NCBI GenBank assembly: GCA_024362935.1
Contig: JANCRA010000009.1
Location: forward strand, 15,073,572 to 15,137,571
DNA length: 64,000 nt
Direction: 5' to 3'
Source of the DNA: Setophaga petechia
Taxonomy: Eukaryota; Chordata; Aves; Passeriformes; Parulidae
The notes under the pieces were generated by a model. The model had not been told where the DNA came from. It saw only the letters and a list, made by a program, of their open reading frames with translations, and searched no databases. Shown piece after piece: positions 1 to 12,289 of this stretch. The stretch's first letter is position 1, and every line of letters begins with the position of its first letter. A program made the position numbers and the translations under genes.

Positions 1-3000
1 CAGAGGGGCCCTGGCGGAAAAACATCTAATGAGAGACTGGATATTACAGCCAAGGAATGTTGTGTGTGTTTCTATCCATAAATCCTGTGAAAAGAAAAGC
101 TGGGAATTGTATCAGTTGTTTATCACATGGGATTGTATTTAACAGTAGTGGAGGGACAGCATTGGAGGGAACCAGTTCTGAAGCTGTCGATAGCACTTAC
201 TGCTGTAAAGCAATCCTGTTGATGTAAAGGGAGCTGTGAGTGTGTTCTACAGAACTTAAATGCCAGGAGTGACAGTTCTTGGTTTTACACAGATGTGTGA
301 GTAAAAGCAAATGGATATTCCTGTGTAAGAGCCCTCAATGCTCGTGTGTCTTGATAAGATATGCCTGAAAGTGTAAGCCGAAGCTGTCCCTCCTTGCTTT
401 TCCACTTGTTCAGGTGTACATTTTGCATGTTTCCCTGTTGGGATGTACCTGTTTGTGCCACCATGGTGTTTGTAGTATTCTTAAAAAACAAGCATAGTTT
501 CACAGTGAAATTTGTCATCTGTTGTCAATGTCTAGACTTTCCAAATAGTCTTAGTATCCGCAGGGAAGCTTTACATACGGTTATGTTTTATATTCTAGCA
601 GTGAATAGTGATGACCTGGAAAATGTGCTTATTTTGTTGTTAGTTTATTTTAGCTATTCTGTAGGGTAACATTACTGTCAAGGTTCTAGAAGGATCTGTT
701 AACCTTGAGAATATTAGATTTATCCAATGACTTTCATGATCTTCATTCTTAATTGGCACATTAAGAATGTGCCACACTTCTTGAGAGTTAAAAGAAATAA
801 GGAGATCTTTGATAGGCATCGTTATCCATTGTATTTAAATACTGATGCACCTGTAGATCTGATGTTATCTGGGAATCATGGATCTCTTAAGAAGTAAAGC
901 TCTGACCTGGTCATTGGACTTAGCCATACTCTAGAAATAGCAGGTTTTGTTGGGTTATTGTCCAAAACTTTTTCTAATAACCATTGAGAACTCAGACTGT
1001 GTAAGGGAGAGCAACGTGAGCAGAAGGCTATTAAAAGTGAGTTGTTTATCAGCACATTTGTATTTGAGCATAGAGTATGGTTCTAGTAGTGTCCTCTGTA
1101 CTAAACTTCTCAGAAAGCTTTGCATGCATTATGACTTGCCCAGAAAGGGTTACCTTCACCTCCAGAATTCCTTCAGCATATGCACTGTGTGAGTTTTTTA
1201 TGTAAATCTATATTTCAAACTCTCAAGCACAATTACAGATTTTGAAGGTGTTGCTTTTTGGGATCCTGATTCTCTTGTGGAAGAAGGAATGTCTATACCT
1301 TGTCAGTGATGTCATGCTGATTGCTCCCAAAAAATGGGCCTGAAGATACTGGCAGCTTTTCAGACTAAAACAAAAGTTACCTAAAACTCCAGATGCTCCA
1401 AAGCATTGGTATCATGTATGCTTCAGCTGTACTAAAAGATAATAAAGTATGCAGGTACTGCTGGGAAGACAAGAACAAGCCTGGTACTGCTAATGCCATG
1501 TAGGTGCTTTGATGTTTACATCTTGTGTGTTGCACTAGAGAGGAAACTGGGGCTTTTATCTCCCCTGCTATCACCTGCCCACGTGCATTCAGACAAAGTT
1601 AATATTCTGGAAAACTGGTCAATGTCAGTAAACTCAGTTTGAGCCAGGGATCAGCTCCCTTCAGAGGGGCATCTGCTACAGTTCTCTAGTGCCTTGTGGC
1701 TAGTGAGTTACTCCAGTCTCCACTCAGCCTGGAATTGTAATCAGCTCTTCTGTCTACCACTGGGGATTTGCAAAGGAAGCTAATTAGGAAAACTAGGGAG
1801 AGAATACATTTTCTATTGTACAAAGCTTTTACTGTTGCTCAAATTTCTGTTTTTCTTAGTGTAGAAATACACATCGAGCTAATAAGTAGTTACATAAGGA
1901 ACAGAGTCTAGTAATCAGATAAGATTTCAAAAATGTTAGGTAGAAGAATTTTAGTGGTTTTTTTGTTTGTTTTTGAGGAACAAATAGGATCTTTCATAAC
2001 TCCAGGTATTTGCTAATCTGCATAGAAAGTTAATTGTATGGATGTGGAAAATACACAGCTCTTTGTGTGAAAAGCTGCTTTGATTTGCGTGTACCATGTA
2101 GAATTATAAATGAAAGAATATAGGTGTTACCTAGACCTGTAGGTTTAAGTACACACAGGACTGTGTAACTTAGGTATTAGATTACCACTTTTTCAGGAAG
2201 TAATACTAATAGGTTTGCGCTGTGAGTGGTGAATGAGTTGGGCTGGTATTTTTGTTTCATCCTGCTTTTCACTTTTAAGAATTCATTAATGGCTGTTCTC
2301 GCTTATCTGTGCCTCTGTTTTTTCTGTTAGTTTTTCTGGCACTGTGATAGTTGGTTTGGGTGAAGTGGGGGTACTTGGACCTGAAGGAATGCAAGGACCC
2401 TTAGGAGTGCTAAGAAAAAGATACTAAATAACTCTTCTTTCTATAAGTGGAAACTGGGATGGGAAGGCTGGGGAATGCTTTTAAAAAACACAAACACACT
2501 GTTTTCAAAGTTACTTTTCATATTTTAAGTTGTAATAGTGGTCATTTCTGACGAGCTAATTTTAGGCAGCTGGTATTTAGCAGATGTGGGCTAATGCCTT
2601 GTCCGTGCTATAGGACAGAATAGATCATATTACATACAAATAGAAAGGAAGAGCATGTTCCCTGAATTCCAGTTAAAATTTGCTGTCTGCTTTGTAAGAG
2701 TTCTCATATGTTAGAGGCAAATTACTGGAAACAAACACTATGTCTCTTAAAATTGCTAATGATCTTCACATATGTGAGGGCTTATATCAAGAGATGATCA
2801 GAGTATTATCCAGATTTATTTTCTGTTGTGTGTGTAACAATAGAAGCATGGCTTCAGATGGATGGTGAGGGAAGTATCTGTTGGCTTTGAAGATGGGATT
2901 CTCTGCAGCATACTGATGTGCTTATTTCTGTTAAGCACAAGAGACCATGGAAACATAAGGATGTGTAATCAAGTGTTAAACTATTTTTTTTTAATGAGAC

Positions 3001-6000
3001 ACTACCTATGAAATGTGGGTTTTTCTGGTATTAAAGCATGATGGTGCATTTTTAGGGGAAAAAGATGAAGCTGGTATCTGATGTATAGATGAGTTATGAA
3101 TACTAATCATCTTGATTGACATGGTTAATACTGCGTATCTGTAGAAAGAATTCAGATTCGTCTTTTGCATTGAAGGGCAAGAACTAAATAGTCCTTTCTT
3201 CTTCAAGGAACTTTCCTATCTGATCTTCTGCTTCCATTGGAGGAGTTCCTTGCTCATGCGAGTTTGTCTGGGGGTTTTAAGAATAAGCAGTCTTCCTTTC
3301 TTGGTGTGGAGCCAGCCTAAAGCAGTAGGATTTATTAATCTGCAGTGTTAACCTAATGAGGATAGTAGAGAACTAACTTCTTCAGGGTGACAGGGTATAT
3401 CATGATCATGTATTTGGCAAACAGAGAGATACAGATATCTGTGACCTTACTTCTGTGGTTCCCATAATACTGACTTACTACTACTTTGTTAAACAATTTT
3501 TTTAATATTCTTTCCTTTTTCATAATAGAGAATCATTCTTGCAACTGGAGCTTGATTACTCCAAGCCTTCTCATCAGTCACATAAAGGAATACATTTCCT
3601 TCACAGGGGAATTTAGGAGAAAAAAGATGTTTTACATCTGGTTCAAGCTAGAAAACGTCCCACAGAATTTCTCTTGAGTTGACTGGTCTGTCAAAAACTA
3701 GAATTAAGCAGTTCTGCAGCTGTATGAATTTAATACCTGACTAAGTATGTGTTCCCTCTGCTTTTTGACCTTCTGCATAGAACAGAACCAATCAGAGGAA
3801 CCTTGTGGAAATCTCTAAGCTGTTTATGCAATTTTTTCACAACGTTGTAAGCCTTTTTTTTAATGGGAGAATGTGTCAAAGTGCATTTTCTCACCATCTC
3901 TGGTGGTTTAACTGATATAGTGATGTTAGAGGATTAGAGTTGCTCTTTCATATTTACTAAGCGTTTCTAATTAGCTTACCCTCTACACATCTTAAGTAGT
4001 GTTTGCAATCTCTCCTCTCCATGTGTTCAAGACAACACTGGTTTGGATATCTTGAATTATCAGCTAATTCCCAAATCCTGGGTTACCATAACTCATGCTC
4101 TAACTGGGCCTCAAAATCATAGTGCTGAAGTGCTAGAATATAATGGCTTCTTGGAGAGCTTTGGGCATGAGTGTCAGTCCAAGCTGAGGTGATTCAGATG
4201 TCCTCCTGAAGCTTCCATCATGCTGAGTTTTGGTGGTATCTATGTATGCTTGTCGTGCACTTCAGATTTTCAAGCTAGCCACAGTGAATCTTCCCTCTGG
4301 TTTGAAATGTTGAGGAATTTGATGTTTGTTACTAATTCAAATTCTTGTAGCTAGAATGTAGAATTCAATGAAACAAGAAGATTCAGCTAATTGTAGAAAG
4401 ACAAGGTATCAAATTCTGTGGTATAACCTGGCTCCATGACTTGGCTAATGGTGACTGAAATTGTCTGGCTTCAAGAATTCTGTGTCCTTGGGGTGCAGAG
4501 GGGGGAAGGTCAGCAGAGTGTGCGCTTTTGGATATGGAGTTTAGTAGAACTATGGGAAAATGTGGATGAATAAAGCAAATTAATGGTTAAGGGGCTTTGT
4601 AAGATCTAGACTGGTACAGTAATATTTGTCTGGATTATAGAATTAATATTTCACAACTTACCTGCAAATAATGTAAGGAAAAGGGGGATGGGTTCACAGC
4701 TTAACTGGGTGACTTTTTTGAAAACTTGTGCTTTCTTTTCAAGTTATTAAAACTTAATTTGTCTATCTATAGTAGCTTTATTACTGTCAGGTTCTCAAGG
4801 GATTTCTAGTTCTGTCCAGGGCTTGACAGACAAAATCTGCAGTTCAATAGACAGAGTTAATAGGTTTAGTAAATATTAATAAAAGAAATCTATTGTATAA
4901 CTAAATCTTTAGGGAAATTACTATGGTGGTTTAATTTTAAAAAAGAAACATAATCTTGATGATTCTGTGGAGTTTTCTTACTACAATTATTTTTAGTAAT
5001 TGAGGTGGGTATCATATTTATTAGATAAACTTTAATAAAAACTTCAGATGTATTGAGTAAACTGATAGGAAACTAAGTGTGTTTTTAAAACTCAAGGAAA
5101 AAGAGGTCTTTGAAAAGTTACTGTTCACTTCAGGGAATGGTGTTTGTTTGACTAGAAAAGAGAAGCTTGCCTAGGGCTTTCTTTATATTTTTATCTTTAA
5201 AAAAAAAAGTAAAAATGCCGGAAGCTGTCATGATGAAAGCGAATTTGGTCTTGTGTCCAGCTTCTTAGTTGAGTGGATACCAATATCTTTGCTGGGCAAC
5301 AGTTAATGCCACAAAAGTAGGATATGTTTCCAGTTCTTTCTAGAACTAGAAGCAGCAAGACACAAGAGGTGCAGCAGCAGAGCTACTCTTGCTTCCTGAG
5401 CTGCCTGTGGATGTCTCGGAAATATCTGCACCAACTGTATATGAGAATAGAACATTTAAGTTGTAAGGACTAGGATCAACCAAATTAAAACTTTGTCAAT
5501 TTTAATGTAGAGATGAATTGTAAATGATACATATCTGAAATGGAGTTTACAACCCTAGTTTATAATACATTATAGAGAATTTCAAGTCAAAACCAACCTG
5601 TCTATGTATGGGCTGCCCTGTGGCTTCTAGATGCATTTTGCCATGCAGTCATTCCTGACAGTGGCAATTGCCAACAAATACATGTCAGTTTTAATCTTTT
5701 GTTCCTTTAAATCTGCAAGGAGTAAGCAAGCCTCCTACTAGGGGAAGGGATAAAATGGGTTACCACTGGGAGTCTGGAAAAGTATAGAGTAGCTGGAGGA
5801 AGCTTTACTTTCCTCTGTGGTTCACTACCTGATATTTGCAATTTTATTGAAACCTTTAATGCAGGTGGACAGTATTTTTGAAAAGTCGAGTAGGGACAGT
5901 GGAGAAGTCCAGTGTGATGGTTTGGGAGGGAGAGAAAGCAGCAGGTTGTTTAGTTTGTTGAGTAGGATTTTTTTGTATGAGGGAAATATGTGACACTTCT

Positions 6001-9000
6001 TAAGAAATGGAAATTACTTAATTACCTGAGATTACAAATAAAGTAGATCTTGTGACAGATCATTTGAGTCATGCTTGTCCAGCATCCAGGAGCCACATAA
6101 AACTTCAGTAAGGAAATCTGCAAATCAGAGAGATAATTCTTGCAGAAGGTGTTAGAAAATATGTTTGCCAATAAGGAATCGTTGCTATTTGTCAATATAC
6201 TGGGAGCTAAGGTGCTGTGCCAAAGGCAATAAAAAGTTGTTGCTGTAGATGTTGTACAGGAGTATGGTAGAGTTACCACCCATGAGCATAAATCTTCAGC
6301 ATAACTTCTTGTGGTGGTCACCTAGAAGAAATTCTCAAATCAAGTATTATTTAAAACAATGATAGTCATGTAGGACCAAGCATGCTTCTAGCATGTCTTT
6401 TAATTTTGTAGGAGACATAACATTTCTACTTAGACTGCCTTTATCTCTACACTTGGAATTTGTTACCTTGCTTATCCACTGCCTAACTGCTGTGCATTCT
6501 CTAAATCAGTGAACATAAAGTCCTGGAGAGCCTCTAGTTTTCACCACAGAAGTCTGTGCTAAATTGCCTGGTTTCTTGGGTTTTGGGTTTTGACTATTAA
6601 TTGTCACACTGTCATTATTGCTGTCAGAGTTTTTTGGTTTGGGGTTTTTGTTTTGTTTTGCTTTTTGGGTTTTTTTTTTAATGCAGCAAAGCTTGTTACA
6701 TATGTGTGCTCAACAGAGGCCTGATGTTAATATGAAGTACAGCAAACTGCATATTTTAAGAACTAAACAGTTCTTAAATAACTGCTAAATAATGGCTAAA
6801 TAACATGGACTAAACTAGCAAGAGAAATGCTTAATGTGGAGTTTTGTCAGTTTTTTTGTTTGGTTGGTAGTTTGTGGGTGTGGGATTTTTTTTATTCTAA
6901 TAAGACATTGAATACAGTCTGCTGTAAAAATGACCACTGTGGTCTTAAGACCTTGTCTGCTACCTCATTATGCCATTTCAGTAGTCTTGAGTTTGGGTTC
7001 ACGTGTGCAGTTGGCTGGTTACAATATTCTTTTCCATTAAGCATTTTAGGAACATATCTTGCTTTATGAGCAAAGGTTAACTAGGGCCTGAAGGAAGCTC
7101 GGAGCAGCAAAGTACAGATGTGTGTGTAGCAAAGAAGACCACTGGCCAAGCCCGGGATAATTACTGCTACGCATTATTTAAAGATATACCCTTTGCGTTC
7201 AACTCTCCTAGCGCCTTCCAAAAGATGGTGTTCTGCCCTAACTGATTTCAATGTCCAAAGTCATTGTGGCTAAATCCCTATTTCCCATGTGGAATTTCAG
7301 TTCACATAGTTAGAAAGGCAGCCTGTGGGATATAAGAATGAATATTTTGGTCTGGGAGTTGTGAATATTGTTACCTTAACTGTGTGTTTCTCTGCAGTGG
7401 CATTGGAGCTCTGAAAATCTTTATGGTGCTGTCTTTTGAAATGGTGTATTTGTATAGAATTTTTTTAGTAGGTTAACATGATCATCTTGTCAGCTAATGG
7501 AATAAACTTGGAGAGGAATGCAGCATCTGGGTACTTTAGAGGCTGGGATAAATGGGGCTCAGCATCTCTCAGTTTCAGGGGTCTTTTTTACAGTTTTCAT
7601 TGTCCCAAGTAAAGCATTTGTTGCCTTGGGTGGGAGAGGGATTTTATGGAATTTGTTTTATATCTAAAGTGCTAAATTGCCAAAACCAGTTGTTACATGA
7701 CCTTAAGATTATATAACATTAATACTGTTTCAATGAGTAATTCTTTGTTTGGGAACTCTCCCATAGATACAATATTGGAACGTCAAGATTATTAAAACAG
7801 TTGTATGAAGTTACTTGAAAGCTGTCCTTAGTGTCCAGCATCAGGACAGCTCTTAGAGATTTTCCTTGGATATAACTCATTAGTCACTGAGCCAAGTGAA
7901 TGCATCTCTCCTCCATTTCTCTCAAAAGCACTACCTGGGATTGTTGTCTCCTGTGGAGCTTTGAAAGTATGAAGGCACTAAACTGTCCACTGAACACATG
8001 TAATCTTTCGGATTTGCAGTGTGTCTGGAATTTCAGTTCTGGCTGAACTATGGCTGGTGAAGAAACTGCCTTAAACTTGTGATGTGATGGCAAGGGCAAG
8101 TAGCCTTTTAATGTCGCCTCATGTAGTATTAAATAGGACTGTGTTTAGCAAAGGCAATTTTTCTACTCCTGTGCAACTTGGAAGTGCTTTAAATGCTTAA
8201 GACTTTTTTTCCCCAAATAATCTTAGCTAAGAAAATGACTAGGAAACAGCTAAGTGGAGGCTTTTGCTTCCTTTGATCTTCAAGGAGGCCAGTGGCAAAG
8301 CTGCCCTTGTTCCTGCTTGTTTCCTTTTCCACCACTACCTAAGAGTGATGCAAGGCTAGAGCATGACCAAGCAGTGCCTCTCTGAAGCTGCTGTCAGGAG
8401 ATGTGTGCTTGTTCATGTACATCACCCTTCCCTAAGGGTACAGCCTGTGCTGAGAAGGTAATGCTATTTACAGGAGAAAAGTAGCCTAAAATAATCTCAG
8501 GCTGTTGGCTGATATTAAGAAAGATCTTGATGCCATGTAGCATCATCTCATATAAACTCTTAGCTTTTCATGTTTTATCATGTTTTTGTGTTTCCCTGCT
8601 ATCATGTTATAGTCATGTTTTTAAAACCCTCTAGATAGGCTTCAGGCTCTTTAGGAGCCTCCAGCCATTCCATTTTATCATTCAACCTGGTCTCTTCTGA
8701 GTAGTTGAAGCTGTGGTGTAGGAGCAAACCTTTTTTATAAGATAGGCACAAGAATTAATTTGGCTTTAGAATTGAAGTAAAATTCAGTATAAAAAGTGAC
8801 AGTTGTATTCCAATAGTATGGCAACTTCTGGACTGCCTGTGGGGAGCTGGTCCATTGACCCAGGTCCCGCTTCTCCAGATACTTAGGAGGTGAGGGGAGG
8901 CTGTATCCTGCTGCTGGCTCTTCATGTACCATGTGGTGAAGGATGGGCTGGAGGAGCAGCCTGCCCTGTGTCCTTTCAAGGGTGGAACTGAGGGCAGGAG

Positions 9001-9137
9001 GGAGAATTTGGGTCTGTGCCGCATCTAGTTTGTCATTGCTCACATATCTGCTGCCAGTTAAGTTAAAATTAATTGTTCAAAGAAAGCCTGTTTATATTTG
9101 CTTTTTCAGACCTTTTTATTTTTCATATAAGTGTAGA
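1..9137. other. Intron sequence without genes or recognisable elements
   Basis: AT-rich, largely unique sequence. Apart from G/T-rich tracts near 6.6 and 6.9 kb I recognise nothing. A slightly more GC-rich stretch at about 8,810-9,020 has minus-strand open frames of 89-102 codons that resemble no family I know. All open frames here are short and look like chance. Confidence 0.6.
6629..6682 (+). repeat. G/T-rich low-complexity tract
   Basis: Mixed runs of T and G (TTTTTTGGTTTGGGG type) with almost no C or A, ending in a T run. A second, looser tract follows at about 6,846-6,897. The strand given is the T/G-rich one, which is also the ATP8A2 sense strand. Confidence 0.75.
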
Positions 9138-9296
9138 GTGGTGTGAGTTGGGAGGGACCTTAAAGATCTAGTTTCAACCCCTTCTGCCATGGGCAGGGGT
9201 TCCATTCCCTAGATCAGGTTGCTCAGGGCCCCATCCAACCTGGCCTTTATTGAACATGTCTGGGGATGGGGTTTCCACAAACTCTCTGGGCAGCAA
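9138..9296 (-). mobile_element. CR1 LINE 3'-end fragment
   Basis: On the minus strand this reads as the CR1 3' untranslated end. Read on the plus strand, recognisable blocks are GAGTTGGGAGGGACCTTAAA, then TTCAACCCCTTCTGCCATGG, then GTTGCTCAGGGCCCCATCCA, and finally TCTCTGGGCAGCAA. It is 5'-truncated, as most CR1 copies are. The terminal tail repeat is no longer recognisable. Confidence 0.9.
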
Positions 9297-10166
9297 TTTT
9301 TGTCCTTTTGTCACTGTAATCTGCTGTGCTCAAATTGCAAGACAGAAGGATTGCATTCCTTTTGGTGTTTTGAAGGTAAGTAGCATTGAGCATGAATTGA
9401 TCTTGGTAGAGTTCTATTAGCGAATATAATCTTCAGACTTCCTCTGACAAAAGTGTTCAAGCTGGACAATCTTGAGGCATTTACCTGATGTTACTGTTGT
9501 GAAGTACTAATTTTGTAATCAAAGTGCAGCAGAAGAATTTACATCATAACAAATCTTATTTGAGCAAAACTATTAAGTAGATGCAACAGGCTGGCAGGCA
9601 TAAAACCATTTTGATAGTTTTGTCATGCTTTTCTCATTTCATGATCTAATGCTTTGTAGATAGTTTGGTTATGGCTCGTGTATCAGCTGAACAAATACAT
9701 AGCTATCTGGATTTCTGGTATTCCGATACTAAAACACTAAATTCTTTAGTTTTCATAATTTATGTGTGGTGCCAGTGCTTGTACTTTGGATAGCTCTTCT
9801 GTTACTTTTCTTCAGTTGTTAAATGAGAGTTGTTTGATCCTACAGATCTAGAAGTGTTCAGATAGTGAAGATCTCTGTGATCTAGCTTGAATGTTTCCTA
9901 GCATCTTGCTTAGTAACCCAATTGTGTTTTTCCCTTTCCCTGATACGTACCTGTATTTTAGCACTGTAATTTATGGAATTAAAAACCTGTGGTCTAAGGT
10001 TAGCGATTTTAGTTCTACTACTGTCCTCTGCTTGGATGCAGAGTTATAGAGCTCTTACTTTTAGTTTTGGCACACAAGGGAAAATCCAGTTTCCCTGTAT
10101 CCTTGCTGTTCCAGCTTTTTGATCTCTGCTTCTTTCTCTGACAGTCTGTGTTTCCCAGGTGTGGGA

Positions 10167-10218
10167 GTGTCCACGCCCTTGTCCTTCAGGGGACGTGTCC
10201 ATGCCCTTGTCCCTCAGG
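10167..10218. repeat. Short tandem duplication, period 28 bp
   Basis: Two copies of a 24-base segment begin 28 bases apart (10,167 and 10,195). Each starts GTGTCCA, ends TCAGG, and differs at two positions. A separate 16-base exact repeat, TGTCTTAAACAGAAGC, lies just downstream at 10,277 and 10,321. Confidence 0.8.
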
Positions 10219-11809
10219 TTTCCTTGTACAGTGTGTTCCATATCCTTCATCTGCCCTTGTGGGGCAATTTAGGTGCTGTCTTAAACAGAAGCTTTAAAAC
10301 TTTAGGTTTAAACTTTGTTTTGTCTTAAACAGAAGCATGGTCAGGTTTGAGCACCCCTTTCCAGTAGCTTGCCAAAGGGGCTGACCCAAGAAGGAGAATG
10401 CTGCCTTGGTTTCTGCTTGCTAGGCTCTGCTTCATTAGAAGTCCTGAGAGGGCACAGATGGGACTGAAGCCTGCAATGAAGTGTCCAGGATGGACTGTTG
10501 CACCCTGCCTACCATTGAGCAGCTGCCAAAGGGCAGGAAGCCTGACCTAACTCTTTAAGGAATCAAAGTCATCCCAGTTGGATGGAAACAATCGATGAAT
10601 GTACTTGTTCTTCATTTTTGAGAGGCTGTTGGGGAATAGGTAAGGTCATGGGAGCACAGCTTGTATCAGATCCTTCTGGAAACCCCTTTGTGTGTTTTAT
10701 TGCCTAGTCAGCCCTGGGTAAAAGGGAAAAATACATATTCCAAGGAGTATGAGTAAATTTCTGACGCTTGTCATGCTGTCAGTGTAGAATTAAAATCTCA
10801 AAGGGTATTTCAGGAACTGTGAGTTCTCTCATATTTCTGCTCAATACGTCTATTGTTTCTAAATCAAAACCAGGGCTTTAAGCAAACAACATGGGTTGAA
10901 AGCAATCTGCTTCTTAAAAGTCACTTCTATTATGGAGCTTGCTTGTCCTAATCAGTGGCTCTGGAACTTTCTTGAGAAACAGATTTGATAGTACACAAGC
11001 ACATGAAAGGAAGACTAACGTGACAGGTTGGGTTGTTGTATGTTGGGACTGACTTGAGTAGCTTAGAGTTTGCTGTTTGGCTTTATTCTCAAAGCAGTTT
11101 CCTTTTACTGAAGTGCAGAAATAACTTTGGCTATGAACTCTGACAGCGGTATGGCCTCTGTTACTTACACTGCCGTTCCACTGAGCTATTAACTGCACAG
11201 ATGCTAACAGCAGTTGGGGTCTTTTTTTAAAGGGGGATTTTGGAGAGGAAATTAAGAGTGGAAGACTACAAATAATTGAAGCTATAGTTTTCTCTTAAAT
11301 TTTATTAGTCTTTAGAGAGGGAAATTCTGTCCTTACAGCTTTATTTTGATGTCTTACAAATTGATGTTACCTTACATCAAAGGGTAAAACCAAAACTTTC
11401 TCTTTTCCAGACTACACCTGTAATGGGACTTGAAAATATAAAATAATTTTGTCATTGTAAACAGTAATTTTGACACATATATATGTCTGTGCTGGAAAGG
11501 TAACTGCATAATGAGAAAATAGTCTTGAGTCAGTCCTGTTTTGTACAAATCAATCTACTCAATATTATGCGTTGCTTATGTATAGCATTCGTCTGGAGGA
11601 GAGATGAGCTCTGTCATCTCATCTGTATTTGATTGTGACTAGTGTTCAGTCTTTTATCCAATAGTAAACATGGATTCTGTACTTGCTAGCAGTGATAGAA
11701 CTCCTTCAGTGTAGTCCTGGCTGCACTGGGGGCTGTTCTTTGTCTCAGGAAAGTTCTAATCTCACTGAGTCAGGATGGCTGAATTTTATTTATATCGACC
11801 AAAGTGGTC

Positions 11810-11833
11810 AATAATAATAATAATAGTAGTAGT
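11810..11833. repeat. AAT/AGT trinucleotide microsatellite
   Basis: About five AAT units run directly into three AGT units. Confidence 0.85.
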
Positions 11834-11949
11834 CATAGTTTATACTTTACACTTCGTGTATATAAAGAAAACCCATACACAGATAGAGGTATAAATATAT
11901 GAAAAAGCCAGTATCGGTAGCAGAGATCTGAATCTTTAAAGCATTCTAC

Positions 11950-12289
11950 CTGAAGGCTTAGGGGTGATCTAATTGCCTTCATGTACCTGAAGGGAGGAGC
12001 CTGAAACAAAGTTGGAGAGGGACTTTTTACAGGAGCATATAGTGACAGGATAAGGGGGAACAGCTTCAAGCTGTAAAATAGTAGGTTTAGATTACATGTT
12101 AAGAAAAAATTCCTTACTCTGAGGGTGGTGAGACACTGAAACAGGTTGCCCAGAGAAGCTGTGGGTGCCCCGTGCCTGGAAGTGTTCAAAGCCAGGCTGG
12201 ATGGAGCTCTGTGCAACCTAGTCTAGGGATGAGGTTGGAACTAGATGATCTTTAAGGTCCTTCCAACCCAAAACATCCTGTGATTTCAT
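11950..12289 (+). mobile_element. CR1 LINE 3' end, about 340 bp
   Basis: Plus-strand CR1 3' region, in order: TGAAGGCTTAGGGGTGATCT, a GGAGAGGGACTTTTTAC block, AGGTTGCCCAGAGAAGC, then CTAGATGATCTTTAAGGTCC and TTCCAACCCA. A decayed tail (CATCCTGTGATTTCAT) follows. A block present in the remembered consensus between the GTCTAG segment and GGTTGGAACTAG, roughly 25-30 bp around 'tgcccatggcagggg', is missing. This looks like an internal deletion. A 127-codon minus-strand open frame over it is an antisense shadow. Confidence 0.92.

Larger units (their letters stand above)
9297..11949. other. Intron sequence, no gene seen
   Basis: Unique AT-rich sequence containing only the small duplications near 10.2-10.3 kb and the start of an AAT microsatellite. 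No protein or RNA gene is recognisable. Confidence 0.6.

Noticed and set aside
11833..12216. 127-codon minus-strand open frame
   Set aside because: It lies antisense across a CR1 3' end; a shadow of the repeat.
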